From Neodiprion pinetum (Eukaryota > Arthropoda > Insecta > Hymenoptera > Diprionidae): 64,000 bases of DNA. Position 1 is the stretch's first letter. Each line of letters opens with the position of its first letter. The stretch lies in NCBI RefSeq assembly GCF_021155775.2, contig NC_060233.1:29429456-29493455 (forward strand), in the 5' to 3' direction. This document shows positions 27,367 to 40,079 of the stretch, in pieces. Position numbers and translations under genes: made by a program. The notes under the pieces were generated by a model. The model was not told the origin of the DNA. It was given only the letters and a program-made list of their open reading frames with translations, and did not search any database.

Positions 27367-30300
27367 TTACCAAACATTTAGATAACTTTCTTCCAACGAA
27401 TTGTATACTTTCAAATTATGGCCTAGCCTGAAACGAAACATATACAGAAGATATGATAAAAAATCAATTTCATTTTGTGCGCATATATTACGGTTCTACT
27501 CACTCTCCAAAACCCTCAGCGACTTCGGTCGCCTTTGAGGGATGACAAACTATAGTTGTTTTGCATTCCTTGGGGTCGAATAATTGTTTTACATATTTAG
27601 GTCCGACACGATTTATATCCTCAATAGTTACTGCCGATATGTGTTGAACCATGCGTCTGTCATAGTCATGAGGAACATTTTTTAGGTAAGAAAAAAGTGA
27701 CTGAGCTACCACATCACCGACACTTTTATGTCTCTCAATTACTTCGAATATCAAAGAGGACTTAGCTGATTCGAACAGAGCCTGTTCCCATTTCCCACCC
27801 TCGAAATGACTTTCCTGAATCAAAAATATAAAGTGAAGTAAAAATTGCGCCCAGCAGATGTACATTTATGCATATTCAGAAGTTTTTTACCATTATGGTT
27901 TTAGCCTCCTTGTAAGCAGCCAGGATGTTCGTTGCTCTGTAAAACGTCAAGTACAAAAAGCCCTCGTTTAGGTGAGGGAGAACACTGTATCCGTAAGATA
28001 AGCCCTGACCTCTGATCTGTCTCCACATTGGACCCTGTTCATATAAATTAAATCGAACAAGTTTTTATCTTTTCATATGAAAAAATATCCCCCGTTCTCC
28101 ATAAGGCTGTACATTCTTTGTAAAATATAAGCCAGTTTTAAGTCTGCTGAACTTATTACCTCGAGTTGTGTTAGATATTGTAGAAATACAAGTAACGGCA
28201 CTAAATCAGGACTGAGGAAATCTTTTATACAAGGACTACATTGACAGAAAAATGCGGACTCAATACACCCGAGACCTGTAACACAGCTGTTAGCTGGTTC
28301 ATCAGCTGGCGGAATCATCAGCGCCCAATCCTGTGTAACATGTAATCTGTAAAACATTTTCAAAAAAAGATGGAGTTTACCATACCAGAAAACAATCTAA
28401 ACGTTGATTGCTCAAGTTTTTACGCTGGGAAGTCTGATAAATTCATACAATAGAACCTTGATTATTTGAATCAATTGAGACTGGGCCTAATTCGCATTGG
28501 CTAATATGGATAATGAAACAGTAACGGTAGATAAAACGGTCCTGCATGATAAAAAATATTAATAACATAATGCACATATTTTTATGTTTTTTTAACACAC
28601 ATGATATGTTACTTTAAGAGACGATACGTTTCATTTTAACTGCCTTTATGTGTGAAGTCAAGTTATATATCATTAATTTTAACGCAAGACTGTGAATAGA
28701 CCTTCTCTGATATCTTTTCTTCTAACAGCGTGTTTACTATTTATTCATTCCAAAATATTAAACTTTAATTTGGATAACATAATCCGTTGATCGGTAAACA
28801 AAGTCCGGATAATCGAGGTTCTATTGTACTTTACTCACTTCGATTTGTTAGGGTTATTTCCTTGAGGTAATAGTACTTCCCAAGGTTGGTAAACGTTGGA
28901 AATTTGACCAGCCAACTTATCAACATTTACCGCCATATGAAAGACCATGTTCTCAGACGTTGTTAACATTTTCCTAACAGATTCAATCTCTTTCAATACT
29001 TCATCTTGGGTCGCACTATTATTCAAACGTTCAATTATTTCAGTCAAAAATTTATGCTGCCTCAACATGCTAGATGAAAAGTGATTGCTGTCTGTAATAA
29101 AATAAAATTTTATAAATTATATGCATCTAAAGACATAATCATAATCTTTTATTATATTTCAGGTCCGACCATTACGACAATTAATTCATTTATTTCGTTA
29201 GTAAACGAATAACTTCTTGATACTATTGATAGTAGTCACTGTAAGGAAGTTGAAACACCCATCTACTTACCCTTACTGTATATAAGACCTTTCATAAGAT
29301 CACCCACGACTTTATTTCCCTTTCTTTTAACCTGAGCAACTTCGTTGACTATTTTAGCAGCAATGATTCTTAGTCTCTCAGGAGTGAGTTCAGTCTCGTA
29401 AAGAAGTTCCCTGATCCACTGTATTCCTTTCTCATATTTAGTCGGCTCAAGCTAGATTACATAAATACCAAACAACAATGAATCTGTTTCTATAACTAAT
29501 ATCCTGTTATCATTATTCCGAATTTTGACAACACGAATCTCATACTTGTAACATGAAGTTCACACTGTGACTGTAAGCTCCACATGAAAACCTAGATGTT
29601 CCATCGAATCCTATTCCAATGCTAGTTGCTACAGTGTCCGCTTCAAGTTCGGCAACAACTTGTTCATACGGTATCAACGTGTCACCTCTTTTGACAGGGC
29701 TTTCCAATATTGCTTCGAGAAGAAGCGGAAGATAGGGCCTCAACTCCTGTGGTATACCAGCTGAGTCCATAATAACGGACATCTTGAGTGAACAAAGTGA
29801 ATTATTTATTACATCCTACATGGCTAATGTGGACGTGTTCAGAAAAAGGCTTCTATATCAACGTTTACTTACATAGACAAAGTTTGTATTGACATGATCT
29901 AAATACGTGAACAATGGCAAATTGTTCAAATTCAATTTGGGATGCTGCTCAGCTATATCCGATGTGAAACTCTTAATATGGTGAAAGTTTATAGAATCTG
30001 TGCTGGGTATTGGGACACATGTTAACATCTCATCAGGAATTGGTCTCTATGATAGTAAAATAAACAATTTTCAATGACCAGATTAAAACCAGAAAATGCA
30101 TTGGGAGTACTTATGATAGCCAAAAATCTGTTCACAGATTCTCAAACCTCATTCAAAATCATTGCTTCCTGTAGTTCTTGTGCTTTTTTCTTAAGACCCT
30201 CTGCTCCCAGTGCTTCTACTTGCTTCTCTACTCTTTGCCGTTCGCTTTTACCTATCTCCCGTTGCCTCTCCTGGCTAGGAAATCCTCTCACAACTACCAT

Positions 30301-33275
30301 AGGTCCATCGATAAAGTATTTCTTTAAAATATTATGCCAATATGAAGCTGGTTCCTTACCAAGCTTCTTCAAATCCTCTACTTGGTTTAATCTGTGGTCC
30401 AGCTAGTGTGTTTAAAACATAAGTATCATATAAAAAAATATCTTCTCAGCAGTGGCAACTGATTATGAAAATATTAAATTATTTTACTCACATCTTCTTT
30501 AGTCTGGCCGTAAAGAATATCGCCAATTACCATGAATGCTACCGAATCATGTGGACTGTTTTCCAAGTTGCTCAAAGTTTCTAATATGTGTCTTTGAATG
30601 ACTGTGTTCAATCTTTTCATATCAATACCATTTTCTCCATCGGCTATATCTTTCAGCGTTTTAACTAGGTGATCCTTTACCAACGGTATCTTCGCCTTTG
30701 GTACATTTTCAAATATCAAGTACAACATGGCTTCTGAATTTTCGGCAAGAGAATATGCGACTTTACTCGCATAAGGATCATTTATTTCAACAAACTCTCG
30801 CTGTAAAGGACTGACTGAGTTGTCTGTCAAATATTTAAGTAGTATCGAACACCCTGTTAATTGGTACAGTTCTGTAACTGCTGACGGACCACGCCAACCT
30901 ATGTTTATTAGTCCGTTATCCTCGTCGTCGCAAGGATAATGTATATCCAAATCAATACTCTCTGTTAATGGCGGGACTGGGCTTTGCCAAGGCCTTACAT
31001 ATGGCCCTCTGTCTCCCTGAATTATCAAAGAGAAGCGATATAACCATATATATGTACAGTCTGAATTTATGTAGAAGTCAATTGTCAACTTTCCATTTGA
31101 CTTAAATGATAAGGTTAGGTATCAATTTCTGTTTCATGCTTAGATATTAAAGAGAATCCAGTCACCTTTGATATTATCTTTTGTTCAAGTGGTTGCACAG
31201 CTTTAAAAACGTCGGCATGTTTCACTTGCCCAGTTATAATAACGGTCAAATTTTCCGGCCTGTAAAACTCCTTATGATACTTTCTTACTTTATCATTGTT
31301 TGTACTTTCTCGCAAGTTTTTCATCATACCTGATTAAATTGATCATAATTAGTGAAGAAAAAGTTTTGTATTAGCAACAAGCAAGCATCTGGAATAAATT
31401 CTAAATCTAGTTTCAGATGATTTCAAGTGCATAACTGAATACCTCCAGTTTCTGATTTATATCCACAACGTCCCGGGTAGATAGCTCTTGTTAAAGCATT
31501 GTGGACCAAAGATTCTCCACTATTTTCTCCTCCCTGCATTTCGCAATAGACTACACCCGCGTCTTCCCCTTCTCCAGTTACATGATGAACTTCAGTTATA
31601 AATCCAGAATCCTGATGATGATTTATGACAAAAATTTTGGACGTCATTATATTAATTAATAGAGCATATGATTGGAACTCTCGAGTTTCCATCAAACTCT
31701 ATCAGTAGACTACTATATATCGCTGAGTTATTCCTGAGATCAAACTGATCATGACGCCAAGGTTGAATTCACTCAATACAATTAATACTATAAATTTTTA
31801 GGTTCCCTGTACGCTATGGTATGAAATTCAACAATACGGAATACGAATATGGTGGAATATTGTTGAATTCAATAAGAATGAAACCAATACTCTGCACACG
31901 ATTGTAGGATAGCTTACTTAATGTTAGTATATGTTGTGATATTTGTGATGCTGATTGAAACTACTGTTAAGTTTTACCGTTAATGTTGGATACAGAATGT
32001 GCTCAAGAAATATGGGCATCAGTGAGAGAAATCCTTCGCTCCCAGCAGTCGTCATGGTGTAACAAGTATGGTCGGTATCCGTCCATGCGTTTGTACCTGA
32101 TGCTAAACATCTGTTAGCTAACAAGTCTAGAACACCTTTGTAAGGATATTTTTCACTCCCTAAAAAAATCAGGTGCTCCAAGGTGTGAGGGAGACCGTCA
32201 TCGTCGTAGGCCTCAGTGGCTGCAAAAAAGGGTAGTGCAAGTTGATAGAACATGGATTCTGAATAAATTGAAGCAGATGATCGTGTTATCTTTTCAGGGA
32301 TGTGACGCAATGTTTGAGGTATATGAGACGTATAGGTGGGTAAAACAAGTATTTGAACAAAAATTTGAGAAAATAAATGTTTGAAAGGTGTAACTGAAGC
32401 TTATCAGAGAAAAGGTCCTGTGATATTAGAAAAGGCTTTAAAATACAGAATGTCAACTGAGAACACGTTATAATCACCATTATTAACATTGGAGAAATTA
32501 AATTGAAAAATAGCTTTGCGAAAATAATTCGTCTTATTTGTCGGATTCCAATGAAGAATAACTCATTTCATTTACGAATGAATTCCTCAGAAATAGTTCA
32601 AGTAAAATTTGGATGACAATAATGTATTCTCATGCCAAATCAATAGTTCATTATCTCTAACTTATAATAAAATCAGTCTCAAACTATTATCATCAGATTT
32701 ATTGGTAAATAAGTTGGGCTATTTTCTTTTTTTAAGAATCATAAAACTATACGAATTTTTCAATAAAAGAAGAGTAAAATAAAGTGATTCCCTTGATGTG
32801 CGTGATCAGGTCTTTCAAGGTTCAAATTTAATACTTTAACAGTACTTTCACTATCAGAGGGACTTTTACAGTTGAATACATGTTAATAAGCTTCAGTTAG
32901 ACTTTTTGGAAGTTTGTTCTATCATGTTTTTGATTCAACAAATTTTCGACCAAACCGTACATTCCGTGCATTTTTAATTCTCGCCCACAGCTCGGTTAAT
33001 TAATTGTTATGTCCACCAACGTTGATTGGCGAACGGAGGAGCAAATGATGGCCATAATGGCTGAACATAAGTAGGGTTAGGTTGTTTGATGACGCGTATT
33101 TACCGAGACAAAAGTATCCGTTGACGACGGGGCCGTCCACCTCCGCTATAACAATGGTGAGTCCAGTGTTTGACGATTTATATTTATGCACGGGTATTAA
33201 ATCGTTCGATTTCAATGAACATATTAACTCAAAACCAGCCATGTTACTAGCCGGGGAACTGTCAACGGGAGCCAT
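27367..33275 (-). CDS. M16-family zinc metallopeptidase, C05D11.1-like
   Basis: Fourteen exons on the minus strand: 33104-33275, 31978-32219, 31443-31611, 31166-31329, 30492-31016, 30148-30402, 29873-30046, 29546-29782, 29271-29451, 28839-29091, 28160-28346, 27891-28034, 27504-27814 and 27367-27427. They total 3075 bases, giving 1024 residues, the usual length for a two-half (tandem) M16 peptidase. The inverted zinc motif HTLEH is at residues 69-73; an acidic stretch GEGEDAGVVYCEM (about 151-163) follows where M16 enzymes carry the third zinc ligand. The overall pattern (YDDDGLPHTLEHLIFLGSE, then HHVTGEGEDAG) fits the uncharacterised C05D11.1 group rather than insulysin or mitochondrial processing peptidase. 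Exon 29271-29451 has an alternative donor nine bases upstream (TACA/GTAAGG) that also keeps the frame. Substrate and location are unknown; I see no clear targeting peptide. Confidence 0.92.
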
Positions 33276-33979
33276 GTCGTTCTTATGTGGTCTTATGCTT
33301 TGGCTTCAATAAACCATAGACTTATAGAAGAGATATGCTACGCGGTCCGTGCACCGAACTGAAGCCCTGATTAGAAAGAAAAGGGAACAGCAGTAGACCG
33401 ATCTCTCACTCTAATCGGTGACTTGGCGGGGGAAACACACGGAAGGCTTAAAGCAGTCTAGTAACTTACTAGATCTTAGTAACATCTGTCTAATGATTTG
33501 ACGCAACAGCAGCGCTGCTCATTAATTAAATGTCTTGCGTTTGTCGCTCTGCTCTTTGGATAAATGACCTTCAAGCATCAAAATTTTCAATGAATTCCTG
33601 CTGCTGCTGATGCTTTTTGCTGCCCGTGAAACCCTAGCCGTATACAAATATACCTCCCCGCTTGTATTGCTTTTCCTGCCTGTCCTCGCCTGTCTTCCTT
33701 CACCTTCATGTTAATAATAAGTTTTAATTATTGATATGGCTTACAGATTGAATTATTAAAAAGTGATGTATATTTTATATGTTTAAAGTTATAACAGCTT
33801 TATGTTGTGATGAAGTATGAAAAGGTAATGAATTTTATATTTAGACAAGACATAATATTGTTCCGTTCATCATTAACTACAAATTAATATGTATGATTTA
33901 ATTGTCTTGTGAGCTTGAAAATTGTTCTATGTAAATATAAAAAACGCGCATCTAATACCTCACAATTTAAAGACAACGT
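33276..33979. other. Intergenic stretch upstream of the M16 gene
   Basis: The putative promoter side of the M16 peptidase. A GC-richer part at 33.3-33.5 kb is followed by AT-rich DNA. No coding frame or RNA gene is recognisable. Confidence 0.5.
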
Positions 33980-34690
33980 CCAGTTACCTGCGTATCGTAA
34001 AGTCCTCTTTAAGCCATCCTACAGGAAAGAAAAAGGCAACATATAGGTGGATATTCGTTGACTATACGCGATCGCTTTACTTAACAGCCACCGATCCGCC
34101 AGCTTTCATTTGCTGTTCATTCAGGTATCGTTGGAAATAGTTCAACAGCTTCACCTTCTTGACTGACATTTGGTATGATTTACGACGACAGAATATTTCT
34201 TATGATTCGCAACCATCATTAGCTATATTCTGTAGGTGTACATCACACCAACTCCTTCATCAGTAGTCCACCCATTTACTGATCCAAACTAACGGTTGTG
34301 CATCTGGATTTGTCATCTCATCTAAGGTATTGGAAAAAAAAGAACACATCTAGTATCGTACACATTAATCTACAATGTGTGTTTAATAACGGGAGACAGC
34401 AATAAAAGCATTGATTAATGAACACAAACACATTGTATGCCAAGCCGTCAAGGATGTGTTTCATATTATTATCATAGCACATTCTGTACAATTTTGCTCA
34501 TAAAAGCTCGAGTTTAGTATTGCGCTTGCTTTATCCTGGCATATGTTTCCCTGAGGCTTGATGTTTCGAAAGGTGGTATTTCCAGAAGAGCGTGTGTTAT
34601 ACATTCAATGCTCCAGATGTCAACTTGTTAGGAATGTCCAGATTTCGCCAGAATTTCTGAAGTTATGTAATTTGGAGTGCCGCACAAAAT
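33980..34690 (-). pseudogene. Decayed polo-like kinase (PLK1/polo) pseudogene
   Basis: Pieces of polo kinase appear in the right order on the minus strand, in shifting frames with stops. Kinase subdomain VIII reads LCGTPNYITSEILAKSGHS, then a stop, then QVDIWSIECI (about 34600-34685). A fragment resembling PPFETSxLRETY follows in another frame. Then comes the first polo-box entry DAQPLVWISKWVDY (about 34260-34330), followed by KKVKLLNYFQRYLNEQQ and KAGGSVAVK (about 34080-34165), and finally a GLKRTLRYA-like C-terminal piece. Large parts between the pieces are deleted and no intron is evident, which suggests a retrocopy, although no poly(A) tail remains. The 5' part is missing: the match stops within about 15 bases of the foldback element at 34701. 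Confidence 0.85.
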
Positions 34691-34700
34691 CAGAGTATAC

Positions 34701-35630
34701 GGGCTATTCCGCGTCAACCGGATCAGTCATCTCTCAGATATTTTTTTAATTTGGCATGTGGATTGTGTGGGAGGAGTTAGATTTTTGTGCCAAAGCGCGA
34801 ATCTCATAATGCAAAATTCGATTTTTTATTAACAATAACAAATTAGACTCCCATTTTTTTCAAAAACTCATAACTTTGGCAAAAAATTAGATACAATATA
34901 TTTTTTTTTTTCAAATTACGCGGAAAGCTCCATAGAATTTAAAAAAAAATACGAAATGGTAAAAAAACGTTGTTATCAATTGTTTATTTGACAATTAATT
35001 TTTCAAAGATTTTTAAAACAGTGACTGACACGATCCAAAAATTTTTTTTAAATTCTGACATGTTCCTTGAACTGTACTACAACCTGTGAATTAATTCCAG
35101 AGGGGTGTTTTTCTTCGTTTTCGAGTAAAAAATCATTAAAGGTGTCGATGCGCATGAAATTGCGGCGCGCCGAGTCTCTACGTAATGGCGGGCGGCCGGT
35201 TGCCGTCCACCGCTACCCTGCGGTGGCGTCGCAGCGTTATTTTAGAGTCATTTTCACGATGTAGGACATGATTGAAGAATCTGAAAAAAATACTGTACCT
35301 TCACAAGGCCTGCTCAAAGCGATAAGTGAAGTTTCAGGAATGTGATAACAATTGATAACAACGTTTTTTTACCATTTCGTATTTTTTTTTAAATTCTATG
35401 GAGCTTTCCGCGTAATTTGAAAAAAAAAAATATATTGTATCTAATTTTTTGCCAAAGTTATGAGTTTTTGAAAAAAATGGGAGTCTAATTTGTTATTGTT
35501 AATAAAAAATCGAATTTTGCATTATGAGATTCGCGCTTTGGCACAAAAATCTAACTCCTCCCACACAATCCACATGCCAAATTAAAAAAATATCTGAGAG
35601 ATGACTGATCCGGTTGACGCGGAATGGCCC
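34701..35630. mobile_element. 930-bp foldback element with 284-bp near-identical inverted arms
   Basis: The arms 34701-34984 and 35347-35630 are almost perfect inverted copies of equal length; the one difference I see near the ends is GGGCTATTCC against GGGCCATTCC. The outer ends begin GGGC...CGCGTCAACCGGATCAG. The flanks carry ATAC on both sides (34697-34700 and 35631-35634), a likely 4-bp target duplication. The 362-bp centre includes a GC-rich island around 35160-35240 and no transposase frame. It is probably a young non-autonomous DNA element; I cannot name the superfamily. Confidence 0.88.
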
Positions 35631-35634
35631 ATAC

Positions 35635-37625
35635 GGCAGCATGAAATTCCTGGAAAACCGGGAATTATACGAGAATTTTGAAGGGCTCTTGAAAATACGA
35701 GAATTTCCCAAAGCAGCCGGAAATTCGCAACGAAATTGCCGTTTCTATATTCACTCGGTGAAAAACGAAGTGTTAAAAATGAATATTTCTTCGGAATATC
35801 ACTGCAGTTTTAGAATTTTCAAAATACATAGAAAGTTGACACAAAGCAAAGTCAAAATGTAGGAAGGTTAGAGTATAGAGAGCTGTACGGTAAAGTTATC
35901 ACAACGAATAAGAATACATCCGTATTCTGACGGTTCTGTATTCTGATTTTCTATACTTTACTTTTCGTTTTGACTTTTCTGTACTTCGGCTTCCTACATT
36001 TTGAAATTCTATGAAATACATTTTCGCGTATTTGAAAAATTCGATATTGTGAATATTTTATTTTCTGATTTTTCTATATTTTTGACTCTACCTGAATTCA
36101 TCAGTTTTACACACCGTCGAATGTTGATCATATCATCCGAACACACTAACGCCGTAGAAATCATTATATACGAATATACGGGAGTTTTGAAAAAAATAAC
36201 CGTGCATACACGGGAATTTTGAATTCTGATACCGCTGGACATCAAGATACAAAGTTTCTCCGATACTTGTTTTTCCTGAAAACCACGGTTTAATTACATG
36301 CGTTGTGTACTAACTCGCCTCGAGTGCGCCTCAATCTTTGATACTGTTTAATTAGCCTTTGTGAGATTACTAAGCATCGCTAATTTACAGTAAAAATTAT
36401 TGCAATTCCGTAATCCGTTAACAAATTTCGAATATTCAAGGTTCTTATTGATTTCGTGAAAGTTTTTCAAAGTGATGTAAATTGAACAACGATTTTATAA
36501 AATCAATTTCAGAAGGCTCGTTTTTATAAAGCAGTATATTACAAGCAATGTTTTATTTTACTCAATTAATTAGTTATTTAAATGAAAAATCTAATATTCT
36601 TGTGAAAAATTAGGTAATACATGCATTTTCGTATACGTACCTAGTTATCCATAAAATATCATTCAGATATTCGTAAAATGCATTTCTACCCTGTTTATCC
36701 CCCCTATATGGCCGTTATTTTATTGGCGAGTAATATTTTTCGGTAATATTAGATTAGTAGAAGAATATTTGTCGCAATATTGGTTTATCAAAATGAGCCT
36801 TAACATTTGAAGACTTGATTTGTTTCAAAATCGAAAAAAAATAATTACACGTATACAAACATTTAGCATTTTCATTTTCACACAAATTTCTGTTACGCTC
36901 GTGACAGCGAAACCATGACACATGCGCAAAGAGAACCATTCTCAAGTTTATTGTAGATACCACATTTTTTGATTTTCCGAAAAAAAAACAAAATTTATGT
37001 GAATGCCGTCTTCACACACACACACACACTGACACACACACGTGTAAAAGCGCGGCGCTGGACTGAGAGCTGTATGATAAGTCACCTTTTGCGGGGCTTA
37101 ATCCACCGGCAATAACATCAATTTCTTAGAGCGTCTATTTCTGGGCACATCAGAAAATCAACAACATACTTTATGGTGACATATGACCTCTCAACTGTGT
37201 TCGAAAATTTGACATTGCTAAATGCCGAATCAGGACTATTGACGGTACGTACAAAACGTAGTGTAATTAGCTGTATGGAACAGAGAAAGCATGAACACAA
37301 GATTTAAATTGACGTGTAATACGAAAGAACGATCAGTTTAGAAAAAAAATGACGATAAATTGGTTATCCCGCAATACTGTTCGAAAGAATTAATGAGAAT
37401 TTCTGTCAATCTTAGGTCAAATAACAGCCGAGAGTGGTTGTTCAAAACCTGGGTTGATCAATTCGCCTTCAATCCACTGATCCCCAATAACTTAAAATGG
37501 CTTTAGGATCTACCCATTTTTTACTTCGCCTTCGAAGTCGGCGATCGATGATTAAATTATTTTTCGTCTTGCAAAGGATGCAAGAGATATGAGAGCAGAG
37601 AGAAACGTTGATTGATATTCATCGA
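35635..37625. other. Intergenic stretch without recognisable genes
   Basis: AT-rich DNA with short open frames on both strands and none resembling a known protein. A (CA)n tract lies at 37013-37041. A minus-strand frame ending near 37123 and a lysine/arginine-rich frame at 37440-37560 were examined without finding a convincing exon. Confidence 0.45.
37013..37041. repeat. Simple repeat (CA)n
   Basis: Dinucleotide tract interrupted once by TG. Confidence 0.85.
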
Positions 37626-37627
37626 GA

Positions 37628-37789
37628 CTCACCTTCCCAAAGAAACGACCCTTTATGTAGCTCCTTCCTGTACATATTTTCATCGTAGATCACATTGGGA
37701 GTAAAGTTGTTTTTGTCATGTTTAGACATCTCTATTGTTCCGGGTAATTCGAGCCACAGTCCGGTAAAGTTATAACACTTAGAAATCAC
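37628..37789 (-). CDS. Putative exon of a small unidentified gene
   Basis: On the minus strand a good acceptor (TTGTGATTTTAG, ending at 37790) opens an exon with an ATG at about 37730 and a frame beginning MSKHDKNNFTPNVIYDEN, ending in FLWE before a strong GTGAGT donor. The frame is hydrophilic and codon use looks coding-like. If the next exon is the one after GCAAG at about 37563, the protein ends almost at once (EDEK, then stop) at about 35 residues, with an intron of only about 65 bases. I do not recognise the family. It could be a microprotein, the first exon of a longer gene, or noncoding. It lies about 1.3 kb from CWC15 on the opposite strand. Confidence 0.35.
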
Positions 37790-38741
37790 CTAAAATCACA
37801 GTTATAAGGCACGTAGTACACCCAACGCCACTTCTCTTGATCACTCGTGCTCAACTGGCTGCGGTTTCGTGTTGAACGGGCAACGGATTTTAATGTTTGA
37901 ATCGAGAACTTTTAGCCAATAGCGTACGCTCAACTTGACACGTGACATCCAAATTGTTTGATTTTTTCACCTTTGCTTGCCTTGTCACGACATTTGTTTA
38001 CAAGCAGTCACAACGGTGTCATATGGTTTATATTCACATTCCCGTACGGACGAGATAAACGTGTGAATGCATAGGTGAGGTGTATATCCGTGTATCGGAA
38101 CGTTACCACTGTAAGTTGTCAGTGAACGTTACTGAACAAGATTGTTTATTCATTTATTTTACGAAGAAACAATCGAGATACGATCTGTGTCCACCGGATG
38201 AACAAAAACACTTTCCTTTTCCGTCTATCGATAAAAATTAAATAAATGCATTATCAATGATTTCACCATGGGATATATTCTTTATCGATTCATTGGTTCA
38301 TTGATCACATATCTTATAGATATGTTTGCGTATATACATGCACATACACCAGAGATACTTGTAAAACCAAGTAGTTGAAGACACGGTCAACATAGGTATG
38401 ATAAATTCACAATTAAACTTACTGTAAAGGGAGTAAGAAAAAGACTACTACTAAGTATTTTCGGTGACCATGATAAGGTGGCCACCCCCCTCCAAAATCC
38501 AGCCCCGTGATGTTCTGAGAAATTTTTTGCATGATTTCTGAAGGAAATACGACGAACTGTCCGATAGCGAGGACGAAATTTTTATAAAAGCAAGCGATTT
38601 TGCGTCCGTGACTCAAAATAAATGTTCATATTTTCTGAACATGCGCCATTTACTGAGTTCGGATATAAAAAATTTTTCGGGATCCGTCCAACCAGTCACC
38701 TAGAAATAAATTTAAAATTCGAATTTCGGTCAAGAGGACAC

Positions 38742-38886
38742 GTATCGGCCTACCAGGTTGCAGAGCGAGAGAGACAGGCTGTACACGGCATAACTGCTCT
38801 ATCTCACTCCTTCGCCACACTTTCTGTACACGCGAAGCTATCTCCAGTAGTATATGCTCCATGGTAATATCTGACAAATTGACCAG
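38742..38886. repeat. Dispersed repeat, copy 1 (upstream of CWC15)
   Basis: It shares an ordered series of blocks with 54772-54921: TATCGGCC, GAGAGAGAC, a C/T-rich run, ACACTTT(C/T)TGTACA, GCGAARCTATCTCYAGTAGTA and a shared tail. Divergence is moderate. It ends about 250 bp before the CWC15 start codon. Confidence 0.7.
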
Positions 38887-39139
38887 CGCCAACTTCACAC
38901 GAGTGCAGGTAGCGGAGACGGTGGTTGTTGACTGCCCCCTCTGTGTTACGTTAGTCGTTTTTCATAGTTCATGGCACAAAATCCAAACCAAAATTTACTG
39001 CTCCCGTCACAGCAAGTACATACGTCAATAGCGTATGCGAAAAAATAGCCAAGTGTAAACTAGAATCTGAGTAGTGTTTTAAAGTAGTTTTTATCATCGT
39101 CCCGAGGGATTCGCAGGCTCGTTATACTCTGGTTTCAAA

Positions 39140-40020
39140 ATGACTACAGCTGCGAGGCCGACGTTCGAGCCAGCGCGCGGAGGTCAGGGACGCGGAGAGA
39201 AGGATTTGAGCGCAATTTCTAAACAATACTCGAGCAGAGATCTGCCGTCTCACACGAAATTGAAATACAGGTAACAGTACAAGTGCAAAGATACCATTTT
39301 CGCGTGTCTTATCTCTGTCCTCGTGTGCTTTTTCAATATATCGCGTCATAACCAGAAAGTTCACATAACCTAAAAATTGTCTTCACAGAGAGTACGGACA
39401 GGGAACAACAGATGAGTTGAGAAGCCGTGATTTCCGCAAAGAGTTGGATGAACGTGAGCGGGAAAAAGAGAAGGCGTCGAACCGTCGCATGATTGAACCT
39501 GCAAATCGTGATGGTTCGGCTGTCGCAGCGAAAAGACAGAAAATCGATCAAGTACCAGCAGCTAGTTTGGATGCCGACGATCCATTGGACGAAGACGATT
39601 CCGATTCTGACAGCGATGAGGATGACACAGTCGCATTACTTGCTGAACTTCAGCGCATAAAGAAAGAACGTGCCGCCGATCAAGCCAAAAAAGTAACGCA
39701 CCTGGATAGAGATAAATTCTCTCTCCCTGCGATCACTGATTTGTTGATTTATAAATTGTCATTTTTTTTTTTACCAGGAAATAGAAAAGAGACAAGAGGA
39801 GGAGCGGATACGCATGGAAAACATCCTTTCCGGTAACCCACTTCTCAATTATTCAGCTCAGCCTGGCCGTACAGACATGAAAGTGAGAAGGAGGTGGGAC
39901 GATGATGTGGTTTTCAAGAATTGTGCACGCTCAGAACCTGAGAAAAAGCGGGATGTGTTCATAAATGACTCGTTAAGAAGTGAATTCCATCGAAAGTTTA
40001 TGGAAAAGTATGTGAAATGA
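39140..40020 (+). CDS. Cwc15: Spliceosome-associated protein CWC15
   Basis: CWC15 is a component of the Prp19/CDC5L-related spliceosome complex and acts in the nucleus in pre-mRNA splicing. Three exons, 39140-39270, 39389-39692 and 39778-40020, give 225 residues (human CWC15 has 229). The N-terminus MTTAARPTFEPARGGQGRGE and the C-terminus RRWDDDVVFKNCA...FHRKFMEKYVK are both characteristic. A run of Asp/Ser (about residues 107-125) and a following helix LLAELQRIKKER match the family's acidic middle and coiled-coil part. Introns are short (118 and 85 bases) and phases agree. AATAAA follows at 40071. Splicing after AAA at 39692 is required, since reading on reaches a stop in the intron. Confidence 0.97.
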
Positions 40021-40070
40021 ACGTTGTGTCTAGCTGAAGAATTTGAATTGATGACAATCTCGTGTTGTGT

Positions 40071-40076
40071 AATAAA
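40071..40076 (+). terminator. Poly(A) signal of CWC15
   Basis: AATAAA, 50 bases after the CWC15 stop codon. Confidence 0.6.
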
Positions 40077-40079
40077 CAA

